From the NCBI GenBank assembly GCA_905234765.1, contig CAJOIF010000024.1:1-38765 (forward strand): a stretch of 38,765 bases of DNA, written 5' to 3'. The notes beneath the pieces were generated by a model that was not told the origin of the DNA, did no database searches, and was given only the letters and a program-made list of their open reading frames with translations. How positions within the stretch are numbered: the first letter of the stretch is position 1; every line of letters begins with the position of its first letter. Position numbers and translations under genes: made by a program. Source of the DNA: an uncultured Bacteroidales bacterium (GTDB lineage Bacteria > Bacteroidota > Bacteroidia > Bacteroidales > F082). Below, in pieces: positions 22,499 to 30,723 of this stretch.

Positions 22499-25278
22499 TG
22501 TCTGATGATTCCTCTCTGTTTAGGTTTGACAAAAGGTGCAGTGGTACCATCGCCGTTTTCTATGGGCTCCAACTCTTCCTCCTCTGCGGGGATACTGTCG
22601 TTAGAGAACAGGGCGGCAGATTTCACTTGCCTATTGAATTGACTCATGCGGCTCGACTTAGGCAGCAGCAAGCTGCAAGCGATGAGGCCCCACACGATGA
22701 GAATAAAGATAATGACGGTCTTCCAACGGTTCTTGACATCATTTCTCCATTGGTCAATCGACTGCGGGTCGAGGCTGTCATTAACAGGCTTGAAGGTGGT
22801 CTCGTTGCTGAAAGCAAAGTTGAGCGGGTCGATGGTAAGATCCGCAAAACTTGGATTCATGATGGACTTGGCCCGCATGGCAAACGGACTCTTCTTGAAT
22901 AAGGCGACAATGCTGAACATGATTATCACCGCAAATACAATGGCGGCGTATATCCACAACAGGTATTGCCCCATGAACTTCAACAGCATGATGATAATGG
23001 CTGATGCCACCGCACCGACAATAATGGAGAGCAAACACCCTCCCACCCGGTCGATAAAGAACAGGAAATAGGAAGCCACGACAAAGATGCCTCCCAAAAC
23101 ATAAAACACCCATTGGTTGCTAAGGGCACCCATGTCAAGGACGGGATTGTCGAGGGCATTGAGAACGATACTGATGAGAAGCAGCGCGGCAGGCACGAAG
23201 GCCAGTGCAACCGAGAAAATCTTCTGCACCGTACTTCCCGTATAGACCTGCCTAATCTGCGACTTGGCAGTAGCGGTGACATCCTTGACCGAGTCCTGCG
23301 CATCCTTGAACCTGCGGTATTCTCTGTTGTTGCTGTCGCAATGGCCTAAGTCTTGGACGAATTGCTCCAGCAGGATATCGTATCTGTGGTCGCCTTTTTC
23401 TCTCTTCACTGATTTCTCATGAGGATTCTCCTGGTGCATCACGGCGAGCCAGCCTCGGATGCCCTTGTCATTAGCCAAGGCTTCTTTGAGTTGTTTCTCT
23501 GGTGCGGCATGAAAGTCGTCAAGGCTCTTGAGCAGGGTGTTGGTACCGTCAATCCGATAGGTGGGCTGCGCGTTGAAACCGGAAATGGTCTGCATCATCT
23601 TCACCTGACTGAGGTAACTCTGATCTTTGTATCCATTCTTCTTATCGCGATCCTTGTCCTGTTTCACTCGTTTAAGGAAGTCTATTTGGTTGGCGAGACG
23701 TTTGTCCTTGAACAGACCATTTTTCTCGTTGAGGAACCAGCTCAAATAATCTCCGTCACCTGCGCTTTCAAAGCTTTTGGCAATTTGATAGGCTATTATG
23801 GGGCTTTGAATCATTGCAGCGTCTTCATCGTCCCAACCTTGCTTCATGCTCGTGAAGTCACGACGATATTTGGTGAAATAAAGGTAATACACTTTATTGA
23901 GCACCTCACCGATGCCTTTGTCATACATGGCGTAGTCGGGGTCGCCAGCAGCCTTGGGCAGGTTAAGGGCTAAGTCATATAGCGGATTGAGGGTATGGAT
24001 GATCTGAAGGAAACCGAAGTCATGGTCTTTCTGCGTGTTTTTCTCAATTTCCTTGATTTTGGCCTGCAACTCGGGCTGCTGGTTGAGCCATTCGTCCAAC
24101 TTTTCCGTGTAGATGTAACGCTGGGCGAGGCTTGGGTCGGCAACCATAAACGCTGCCAATTCTTCGAGAGAATGAGCCACTTGTTTCTTCTCGCTGTTGT
24201 AGACAATCTTCATCCTCTTGACAATCTTCACGTCCTTGCCAGCCATCTTGTCTTTGATCTCCTTCAGTGCCCAACGGTCGTCGGGTTCGGGGACGAGTAA
24301 GCCTTGCACGATGGTCTTTAACGGCTCGGGCATGTTGTCAGGCACTTTGATGTTGCCCTCTTTTTTCTGGAAAGCGAGCTCAGCCTCTTGAGCCCTGAAC
24401 GCCGATTCACCGAGCCACATACTAAGAATGGTCATACCCAATGAGTAGAAGTCGGCGGCGGGTGTCAGTCGACAATAGGTCGCGCCGTCCTTGACGATGC
24501 AGTTGTCCGGATGGTACATCTCGGGCGCGGCATAGATGGGTGTCCTGTTCTGTTGTGTCTTCACCTCACCATCTACCAGCATATCGGCGATGCCAAAATC
24601 GCAGAGCAGACAGTGCCATGTGGTTTCATTCTCGATGAGGATATTGGCAGGCTTCACATCCTTATGGATAAAGCCGGCTTTATGGCAGGCATCGAGGGCA
24701 ACGGCGGTATGCAGCGCAATCTTCAAAATGGCATCCGCATTGCCTTTCAGGTCTTTGCGACTGCTAACAGGCCCCAGCGGACAGAACTGCATCTCCTCAA
24801 AATCACAATTCCGCCCTTGGATGACCTTTGTTCCAAAGTCATAAAGGTCAATCAAGAAGCCCTTGCCATTCAGATTCTTCACCAACGGCAATATTTTGCT
24901 GTTGTAATGGTAACCCGGGTTATAGACTTTGAGCGCTTTCTCCTCCGACTGGAGATAGATGGTCCCTTCTGTGCCGCTGGAAATGACTTTTCCCAAATCA
25001 GTTATAGTCCCCTTGGTATTGGTTCCAACAGGACCGTTCATTCCTTGTGGAGCAGTAGCTGTACCTTGCGGTGCAGTAGCGGTGCCTTGTGGTGCAGTAG
25101 CGGTACCTTGTGGGGCGGTGGCAGTACCCTGTGGGGCAGTGGCGGTGCCTTGTGGGGCCGTTGCTGTTCCTTGAGGAGCCGTTGCTGTTCCTTGAGGAGC
25201 TGTAGCCGTGCCTTGTGGCTCTTCGTTGCCGTCGGGCTGCTTCTTCGCCCCGGCCAATAAATCAGACATATTAGGCAT
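22495..25278 (-). CDS. Membrane Ser/Thr protein kinase with N-terminal PQGTATA repeats
   Basis: The 927-residue protein has an N-terminal tail with eight 7-residue PQGTATA units (about 21-76). A kinase domain follows at about 93-340. Catalytic residues are present: the glycine-rich SSGTEGT (100-106), K117 in ALKVY, HKDVKPAN with D207 and N212, DFGIAD at 227-232, and AAPEMY. A long helical region of unknown kind follows to about 690. Five or so membrane helices lie near the end (IFSVALAFVPAALLLISIVL, WVFYVLGGIFVVASYFLFFI, LLWIYAAIVFAVIIMFSIVA, VIIFILIVWGLIACSLLL). The soluble kinase part is expected in the cytoplasm. It lies between the zinc-ribbon gene (five-base gap) and the AAA gene (four-base overlap). 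Confidence 0.93.
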   Translation of the reverse strand: MPNMSDLLAGAKKQPDGNEEPQGTATAPQGTATAPQGTATAPQGTATAPQGTATAPQGTATAPQGTATAPQGTATAPQGMNGPVGTNTKGTITDLGKVISSGTEGTIYLQSEEKALKVYNPGYHYNSKILPLVKNLNGKGFLIDLYDFGTKVIQGRNCDFEEMQFCPLGPVSSRKDLKGNADAILKIALHTAVALDACHKAGFIHKDVKPANILIENETTWHCLLCDFGIADMLVDGEVKTQQNRTPIYAAPEMYHPDNCIVKDGATYCRLTPAADFYSLGMTILSMWLGESAFRAQEAELAFQKKEGNIKVPDNMPEPLKTIVQGLLVPEPDDRWALKEIKDKMAGKDVKIVKRMKIVYNSEKKQVAHSLEELAAFMVADPSLAQRYIYTEKLDEWLNQQPELQAKIKEIEKNTQKDHDFGFLQIIHTLNPLYDLALNLPKAAGDPDYAMYDKGIGEVLNKVYYLYFTKYRRDFTSMKQGWDDEDAAMIQSPIIAYQIAKSFESAGDGDYLSWFLNEKNGLFKDKRLANQIDFLKRVKQDKDRDKKNGYKDQSYLSQVKMMQTISGFNAQPTYRIDGTNTLLKSLDDFHAAPEKQLKEALANDKGIRGWLAVMHQENPHEKSVKREKGDHRYDILLEQFVQDLGHCDSNNREYRRFKDAQDSVKDVTATAKSQIRQVYTGSTVQKIFSVALAFVPAALLLISIVLNALDNPVLDMGALSNQWVFYVLGGIFVVASYFLFFIDRVGGCLLSIIVGAVASAIIIMLLKFMGQYLLWIYAAIVFAVIIMFSIVALFKKSPFAMRAKSIMNPSFADLTIDPLNFAFSNETTFKPVNDSLDPQSIDQWRNDVKNRWKTVIIFILIVWGLIACSLLLPKSSRMSQFNRQVKSAALFSNDSIPAEEEELEPIENGDGTTAPFVKPKQRGIIRQ
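25051..25218 (-). repeat. Tandem 21-bp coding repeats, eight PQGTATA units
   Basis: Eight imperfect 21-bp units encode PQGTATA in the kinase tail. Third codon positions vary between units while the protein is identical, which argues for selection on the protein sequence. Each unit has two threonines, 16 in all. Confidence 0.85.
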
Positions 25279-25283
25279 AACGG

Positions 25284-26180
25284 TTATTCGTATTTATAGG
25301 TTGTATATTTCTCGTTCACTACTGTGTTTACTATAATGTCTTCGTAAAGCCAAGTACCGCCTTGCCATGGCTCGGCACATTCGCTGGGCTTTTTGTGATG
25401 GCATCCGCAGAAATTGCACACCCATTCCGAGCGCACTTGCTTTACAGACTGACGAACCACTTTTCTGGTAGCCTCAACCGCCACTTTCTGTGCGGAGTAG
25501 AACCCGAACTGCTCCTGAGGCGTACTGCCACTGGGAGGGGTCATCTGTTCCAAGACGGAATTGATGTCCTTGACAACGTTTTGGTATTCTTCCTGCAGCT
25601 GTTCAAGGCTCTCGGTCTCTTCCTCTACCACGGCTGGTGCCTCTTCCTCCTCCTGCTTCAAGCCCAGCATCGACATCACCATTTTCTCAGCCTCTGTGAT
25701 CACTTTTGCAGCAGGCTTACCGGCTTTGGCAGGCTTACCGGCTCGCAAGCGTTCTATCTTCTCTTCAAGCTCAGCGGCTTTATCCATGAGAGCAGCAGCT
25801 TTCTGCACCTTGGGGTCCTGCTTGGCTTTCTCCACTGCTCTAATGGCCAACTTGGTCAACGGCTCGTTGCAGTGACGGCAGAACGAACGTACATTAAGGG
25901 TGCCGCACCTTGGACATGGGACACCATCAGCCGGCATACCACATTCTTCACATACCGTCTCGTTGCGTCCCATTGGAGCACCGCAGAAAGTGCAGTAGTC
26001 AACCAATTTGCGACCGCATTGGGGGCAAAACTCGCTGCTTTTCGGCACCGTGGCATGACAATTGGGACATTCCTTGGTATCGGAGGGTTTTACCTGACGC
26101 TGTTGTTTTTCTCTCGTCTGGGTCTGCATCTGCTGCTCAACCCTGGTGTTTGTTTTTGTATTGGTTTGAAGTGGACTCAT
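25284..26180 (-). CDS. Multi-zinc-ribbon coiled-coil protein
   Basis: The 298-residue protein has a Q/T-rich start and then four pairs of zinc-binding knuckles between residues 38 and 104 (CPNC, CPQC, CTFC, CEEC, CPRC, CRHC). A charged coiled-coil-like middle follows (KAAALMDKAAELEEKIERL; LEQLQEEYQNVVKDINSVL). A further cysteine/histidine cluster, CNFCGCHHKKPSEC, lies near the end. I recognise no named family beyond double zinc ribbons. It lies between the TerB/Sel1 gene and the kinase gene. The start ATG at 26180 is chosen; it has its own likely promoter at 26200. A scaffold role in the kinase module is an inference. Confidence 0.8.
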   Translation of the reverse strand: MSPLQTNTKTNTRVEQQMQTQTREKQQRQVKPSDTKECPNCHATVPKSSEFCPQCGRKLVDYCTFCGAPMGRNETVCEECGMPADGVPCPRCGTLNVRSFCRHCNEPLTKLAIRAVEKAKQDPKVQKAAALMDKAAELEEKIERLRAGKPAKAGKPAAKVITEAEKMVMSMLGLKQEEEEAPAVVEEETESLEQLQEEYQNVVKDINSVLEQMTPPSGSTPQEQFGFYSAQKVAVEATRKVVRQSVKQVRSEWVCNFCGCHHKKPSECAEPWQGGTWLYEDIIVNTVVNEKYTTYKYE

Positions 26181-26199
26181 AATGGTTGTGTTGCTTTTG

Positions 26200-26207
26200 C
26201 AAAAATA
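26200..26207 (-). promoter_or_regulatory. Internal promoter -7 box before the zinc-ribbon/kinase genes
   Basis: In the 53-base gap after the TerB/Sel1 gene the minus strand reads TATTTTTG followed by C, 19 bases before the ATG. It would let the zinc-ribbon to SH3 genes be expressed without the first gene. Confidence 0.5.
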
Positions 26208-26233
26208 AACAATTCTTACACTTCCCGACAAGG

Positions 26234-28372
26234 TTACGCATAAGCGTCAAAACGCCCATCGTCATCGGGACCATCGTCAAGGATTATGTTTTTCAAGTTG
26301 GCACCAAGGGCGGCCACCACATCCTTAAGCTGTTGAAGGCTCTCGAAACTCTTTGGGTTGTATCTCTTGTCTTCCAAAGTCAGTATCATGTCGCCAGCGA
26401 TGGGACCAGGATAAATTTTGCATCCGATCGGGTTCATGGGCAGGTCTTTCATCAAGCCCATGTTGTCGACCCAACCAGTGATGTGATCCGTCAGACCCAA
26501 GTCGTTTCCGATGTCGTAGAGAGGCTGCACACGGATGGCATCCAAACGATGAGCACCGACCAATTCAGGCAACTCGTCCCAGCCTGCCTCCACGTCAAAC
26601 TCCATAATGTCGGCCGTACCATTTGTTTTGACGACAGCGATGAGCTTGTAATCCGAATCATCGTAATCTTGCTCATCATCCTCTTCGTCTTCATCGTCGT
26701 CTTCCTGTGGCATACTGTCATACTTGGGAATATAGTATTTCTCGATTTCGGCGGCGGCATAAGTCAGTTTGCCGGAGCGGTAGGCTTCCACCACATTCTT
26801 GAGTTGGTCGTCGTCGCCAAAGCGTAATGCATTCAGTTGACAATACTCCAACATGCCTTCCTGAAGCTCACCAGGCTGCGTACCGTCGATAATCATCTGG
26901 GCGATCATGGAATAGGCGTAGGAATCGTCTCGGCGAGTGCCTTCCACGAAGTAGTTCCATGCCTCTGTGTTGTCTTCCTCGAAACCATAGTTGCCGTAAT
27001 AATAGGCCTGTCCGAGGAAATAGGGAGCCATGTCATGGCCAAGGGTCATGGCAGTCTCAAGGTCTTCCTTGATTGCCTCGGTAATCTCTTCTTGCTTTTC
27101 GGCATCGTAACTGTCGTAGTTGTCCATATGGAAAGCCGCCCGAAGGATGTAGCATCCTGGGTCGCCAGCTTCGCATCCCGTGGTCAGCATAGCCTCATAC
27201 ATCCCCACCTGCGATTCGGATTCTATGTCGACGCCCTCAGTATAAAGGCTGCAATATCCGTTAAGCGCTTCGACGTAGCCCATATCAGCGGCTTTCAGGT
27301 AGTAGGTCTCAGCATTTTCCTTGTCGCCAATACTTGCATAAGCGTCACCCAGCACTTCATAATAGATGGGGTTGACAACCGAAATGTCGTCACTTTCGTT
27401 GCCTTTAAGCCAATCCTTGATGACACTAATGACTTTCTCGGGGATACTATCCCAGCCATGGTTACCGTAAACATTACGGCGGAGCAGGGTTCGTGCAGCC
27501 ATGACACTGTTGTGGTCGTAGGCCTCGACCAACAAGCTATGGGCCTTTTCCTTGTTGACCATACCGTAACGTCCCCCTTCATAGAGGAATGACAAGGCAC
27601 ATGTGGCATCGCTCACGCCCACTTTGGCTGCATCCTCAAGCATCTTGATGGCAATCTCAATGGAATCTTTGTCAGGCATCAGCAATTGATGGTAACGTCC
27701 ATACACATACTGCGATACGGCATATCCGTTTTCGGCATACTCCTTCACCCTAGCAATTTGCCCATCACTCAACAAGTACATGCGCGTGTGAGTGTCAGGA
27801 ATCATCAGGAACAGTTTCAACGCCTCAGTATCGAAATGCGCTGGGACAAACAGGTAGTCGAAAGCCTTGCTGATTTCATGGTTTATCAACGCTTCCTTGC
27901 CCAAGGCCGTCAAACGCTTGGTTTCCGCTTCAAATTCCTCTTGGCTCATCCTCCCATCTCCTTCCTTTTTGTTCTCGTTATCTCCAGCATCCTTGAAGTC
28001 TTCATAGACGCTCTTGATGAGGATGTCCAACGCCTTGTCGCCGTCGTAACCGAATTTTTCAGCCACGATTTTGATATATTCCTTCTCAATCTCATCAATC
28101 TGACCGTCAACCATCATCATCATGGTGAGGTTTTTCAGATAGTAGGTCTTGTCTTCATCCGTTTCGGGGACTTCATAGAAAACCTTGCCTTCCGATTTCG
28201 TACTAGTTTCCACACAGAATTGAAACTCTTCTTCGGTTAATCCGAACGTGTTGGCGATTTGGAAAATAAGATTTTTTTCCTCTTCAGTGATGTTGCCGTC
28301 AAGATTGGCAATAGAAATCAGGTTGATGACATGAGCCATCTGTGCTTTTTTCGTTGGATTGCTTAATTCCAT
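26234..28372 (-). CDS. TerB-like, Sel1-repeat protein with acidic hinge and DUF3846-like tail
   Basis: The 712-residue protein has an N-terminal TerB-like helical domain (about 1-125) made of two similar halves, each with an acidic motif: IANLDGNITEEEKNLI and MVDGQIDEIEKEYI. Sel1/TPR-like helical repeats occupy about 180-560 (for example AVSQYVYGRYHQLL, ATCALSFLYEGGRYG, APYFLGQAYYYGNYG). A very acidic hinge, EDDDEDEEDDEQDYDDSD, follows. The last 130 or so residues resemble DUF3846 (NGTADIMEFDVEAG, then DNMGLMKDLPMNPIGCKIY and GPIAGDMILTLED); this last match is from memory. TerB-like domains occur in membrane-linked stress and tellurite-response systems. The ATG at 28372 fits the promoter; the frame upstream starts only with TTG. 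It is the first gene of the kinase block. Confidence 0.8.
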   Translation of the reverse strand: MELSNPTKKAQMAHVINLISIANLDGNITEEEKNLIFQIANTFGLTEEEFQFCVETSTKSEGKVFYEVPETDEDKTYYLKNLTMMMMVDGQIDEIEKEYIKIVAEKFGYDGDKALDILIKSVYEDFKDAGDNENKKEGDGRMSQEEFEAETKRLTALGKEALINHEISKAFDYLFVPAHFDTEALKLFLMIPDTHTRMYLLSDGQIARVKEYAENGYAVSQYVYGRYHQLLMPDKDSIEIAIKMLEDAAKVGVSDATCALSFLYEGGRYGMVNKEKAHSLLVEAYDHNSVMAARTLLRRNVYGNHGWDSIPEKVISVIKDWLKGNESDDISVVNPIYYEVLGDAYASIGDKENAETYYLKAADMGYVEALNGYCSLYTEGVDIESESQVGMYEAMLTTGCEAGDPGCYILRAAFHMDNYDSYDAEKQEEITEAIKEDLETAMTLGHDMAPYFLGQAYYYGNYGFEEDNTEAWNYFVEGTRRDDSYAYSMIAQMIIDGTQPGELQEGMLEYCQLNALRFGDDDQLKNVVEAYRSGKLTYAAAEIEKYYIPKYDSMPQEDDDEDEEDDEQDYDDSDYKLIAVVKTNGTADIMEFDVEAGWDELPELVGAHRLDAIRVQPLYDIGNDLGLTDHITGWVDNMGLMKDLPMNPIGCKIYPGPIAGDMILTLEDKRYNPKSFESLQQLKDVVAALGANLKNIILDDGPDDDGRFDAYA

Positions 28373-28396
28373 AGGACTCGTATTTGGATTACTCGG

Positions 28397-28427
28397 CAAA
28401 GAAACAAAAAAAGAGGATAATATGCAA
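28397..28427 (-). promoter_or_regulatory. Promoter for the kinase operon
   Basis: On the minus strand TTG (28425-28427) is followed by a 20-base spacer and TTTCTTTG (28397-28404), one base off the TAnnTTTG consensus. Transcription would start near 28390, about 18 bases before the ATG. Confidence 0.5.
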
Positions 28428-28430
28428 TAT

Positions 28431-28471
28431 CTAAAACAAAAAAACCCTCACAGTCCACACTGAAAGGGTTT
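28431..28471 (-). terminator. Terminator after tRNA-Lys
   Basis: Read on the minus strand, AAACCCT pairs with AGGGTTT, with a further inner stem CAGT/ACTG, and the structure is followed by TTTTTGTTTT. It separates the tRNA transcript from the kinase operon. Confidence 0.75.
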
Positions 28472-28477
28472 ATTTCG

Positions 28478-28550
28478 TACTCCCGCAGGGGGTCGAACCC
28501 TGGACACCCTGATTAAGAGTCAGGTGCTCTACCAACTGAGCTACGGAAGC
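28478..28550 (-). tRNA. tRNA-Lys (anticodon CUU)
   Basis: The minus strand folds into a complete cloverleaf: acceptor GCTTCCG / CGGGAGT with two G-U pairs, D stem GCTC/GAGC, anticodon stem CCTGA/TCAGG with loop CTCTTAA (anticodon CTT), and T arm CAGGG-TTCGACC-CCCTG. The discriminator base is A and CCA is not encoded. It has its own promoter and terminator. Confidence 0.95.
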
Positions 28551-28564
28551 ATCGATTGCGGGTG

Positions 28565-28572
28565 CAAAAGTA
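28565..28572 (-). promoter_or_regulatory. Promoter -7 box for tRNA-Lys
   Basis: The minus strand reads TACTTTTG followed by C, 14 bases before the mature tRNA 5' end. Confidence 0.6.
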
Positions 28573-28672
28573 CAACCTTTTTTCGTTCCCGCAAAACTTT
28601 TTCTCCAAATTTTTTCCTCTATTTATACAATTTATTGTATATCAAATAGTTAATTTAACACCACCCATCCCT

Positions 28673-29428
28673 TCAGTCAGCAAACCATTGCTTGAATTCG
28701 CTTACACGCGCTTTGCTGATAACAATCTTTTCTGGTGTTTCCATGGTAAGGTTAAGGGCAAGTTTGTTCCCAAACCAAACAGAGACATCCTTGATGGAGT
28801 TACGCGCAACGATATATTGCCTGTTAGCCCGGAAAAACACCGTTTCGTCAAGCTGTTCCATGAGTTCGTCCAACGTATGGTTACTATAGTAAGCCTTACC
28901 ATTTTCGGCGACAAGCTTCACTATCTTATCGTCAATGCAGATATAGGCGATGTCTTTGGCTGCCAACGGGACCAGTTTGTCACGCTCAGGGAACAGGAAA
29001 TAATTCTTATGTTTCGGCTTTTTCATTTCTCCAATCATGTCGGCAAGGGTCTTGTAGTCACCGGAAACGCCGCCTGTGAGGGTCTTGAACTTGTTCATGG
29101 CCCGCTCAAGGTCTTTCTTGTTGATGGGTTTCAGCAGATAGTCGATGCTGTTCACCTCAAAAGCTTGCAAGGCATACTCGTCATAGGCCGTCGTAAAGAT
29201 AACCGGACAGGTGATGCTTACCTTGTCAAAAATGGCGAACGAGGAGCCGTCAGCAAGATGGATATCCATGAAAACCAAATCCGGCATGGGATGAGTCTTA
29301 AACCATTCCTTGCTTTCCGCGATGGTTTGCAGCACATCGATGACTTCCGTTTCGGGACTGACCTTTTCGATCAATTTGCACAAAGCCTGCGAGGCCAACA
29401 TTTCATCTTCTATTATTAAAGCTTTCAT
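28673..29428 (-). CDS. LytTR-family response regulator
   Basis: The 251-residue protein has an N-terminal receiver domain (IIEDEMLA start, phosphorylated D55 in LVFMDIHLADG, T in FTTAYDEYA, K in YLLKPINKKD). A C-terminal LytTR DNA-binding domain from about 145 follows (NYFLFPERDKLVPL, FFRANRQYIVARNSI, VSEFKQWF). It lies 13 bases after the sensor kinase gene, and the two form a LytS/LytR-type two-component system. Target genes are not visible from the sequence. Confidence 0.95.
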   Translation of the reverse strand: MKALIIEDEMLASQALCKLIEKVSPETEVIDVLQTIAESKEWFKTHPMPDLVFMDIHLADGSSFAIFDKVSITCPVIFTTAYDEYALQAFEVNSIDYLLKPINKKDLERAMNKFKTLTGGVSGDYKTLADMIGEMKKPKHKNYFLFPERDKLVPLAAKDIAYICIDDKIVKLVAENGKAYYSNHTLDELMEQLDETVFFRANRQYIVARNSIKDVSVWFGNKLALNLTMETPEKIVISKARVSEFKQWFAD

Positions 29429-29441
29429 ATTATGTTGTGTT

Positions 29442-30671
29442 TTAATTCTCTACGAGTGGCAAAATTACAATAAATTCGTTTCCGTCGTCACGAATCTCCA
29501 CAGTTTTGTCCCATTGGAGCCGATAACGCTCCGCAAGATTGGCCAATCCGATGCCACTGCCCTCTTCTTCTGTGATCTTCGGCTGTATCTTATTACTGAC
29601 AATCAAATGAGCATTTTCATCGGTCGAAATATGCACCGTCAACGGCTGTCGGGCAGAGACCACATTATGCTTGATGGCATTTTCCACCAACCCCTGTATC
29701 GACAAGGGCAACACCAAACATTCATCGAACTTCTCATGGTCAATATGGTGGTCGAACAATAGGTTGTCGCCATAACGGATTTTCAACATCCGACAATAAT
29801 CGGCGGTGCATCTCAATTCCTCAGCAAGAGTAACCACCTCATGCTTCTGCAAGGTGTAGCGCAGCACCGTTGAGAGCTGTTGCACAAACTCTTCTGCCCT
29901 TTCAGGATCAACCGTGATAAGCGATTGAAGGGTATTCATCGAGTTGAAGAGGAAATGTGGATCGAGTTGAGTTTTCAAGGCCTCATAACGTGTTCGTATG
30001 TTTTCTGCACGAAGCACTTCGTTCTCAACAGCCACCATTTTTTCCTTATTGAGGGAACGGAAAAGGTATCCTGTCACCATGGCTACGGAAGTCAAGGTCA
30101 AGTCATTGGTCCATCCCAACCTAAGGAACCTATAGATGGAATGGGGCAAACCAGGGAAATCTGGCCAGACGAATATCTGGATGAAAGTGCCTGCGGTACT
30201 TATCGCAATGGTAATGACCGCCGAACCCAAAACATTAACAACCACTTCGTCACGCAACCGTTTGAAGCCGATGCTCATGATTCTCCTATTGTAGAGCAGC
30301 ACCAGAAAAACCAAAATGAACGTGATCGGGATGTTCAGCATGAGTTGAGCCCACAAACGAGGCCTCTTATACCCTTTTCCACCCTTATTAATATCATCCT
30401 TGCTTTCGCCAATACGCTGACGGCTTACCAAAGAACCCTCTGTATGGCCTTGGATGGTATCGAAACGAATGGCTTCCAACATCTGTCGGCGCTCCTGTTC
30501 CTTGTGAATCCTTTCCTCTATTGTATTGGAGTTAAAGAACGAGAATCGGCTGAAATAATGAATGATGGTAAACATTGCATAATAGGCAAGCACTATCGCC
30601 AGCGAAAGCATCAGTATTCGCTTTAGCGAGAAATAGCCGTCCACATCATGTCGTTTTTGTACCATATTCAT
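29442..30671 (-). CDS. LytS-type sensor histidine kinase
   Basis: The 409-residue protein has about four membrane helices in the first 200 residues (ILMLSLAIVLAYYAMFTII; LNIPITFILVFLVLLY; VLGSAVITIAISTAGTFIQI). The His_kinase domain with phosphoacceptor motif LDPHFLFNSMNTLQSL and the ATPase end EEEGSGIGLANLAERY come next. No separate sensing domain is present, so the signal is probably detected in or near the membrane. No promoter is obvious in the 52-base gap after the metalloprotease gene, so the three genes may share a transcript. Confidence 0.93.
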   Translation of the reverse strand: MNMVQKRHDVDGYFSLKRILMLSLAIVLAYYAMFTIIHYFSRFSFFNSNTIEERIHKEQERRQMLEAIRFDTIQGHTEGSLVSRQRIGESKDDINKGGKGYKRPRLWAQLMLNIPITFILVFLVLLYNRRIMSIGFKRLRDEVVVNVLGSAVITIAISTAGTFIQIFVWPDFPGLPHSIYRFLRLGWTNDLTLTSVAMVTGYLFRSLNKEKMVAVENEVLRAENIRTRYEALKTQLDPHFLFNSMNTLQSLITVDPERAEEFVQQLSTVLRYTLQKHEVVTLAEELRCTADYCRMLKIRYGDNLLFDHHIDHEKFDECLVLPLSIQGLVENAIKHNVVSARQPLTVHISTDENAHLIVSNKIQPKITEEEGSGIGLANLAERYRLQWDKTVEIRDDGNEFIVILPLVEN

Positions 30672-30723
30672 TACGTTGGTGCAGAAATGCCATTGCTACA
30701 TCTACAATTGAAAGGACAAGGCT

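Noticed and set aside
25051..25218. CRISPR-like array (regular short repeats)
   Set aside because: The 21-bp units have no spacers and code in frame for PQGTATA within the kinase; the 48-bp units at 34312 are likewise coding.
17630..28372. Type VI secretion regulatory cluster or ESX secretion locus
   Set aside because: Kinase, phosphatase and FHA genes are present, but no sheath, Hcp, VgrG, ClpV, EccB/C/D or WXG100 gene is visible on either side within the window.
17630..28372. Canonical TerY-P triad
   Set aside because: Kinase, PP2C and a TerB-like domain are there, but no von Willebrand factor A (TerY) protein is encoded, so it is at most a relative.
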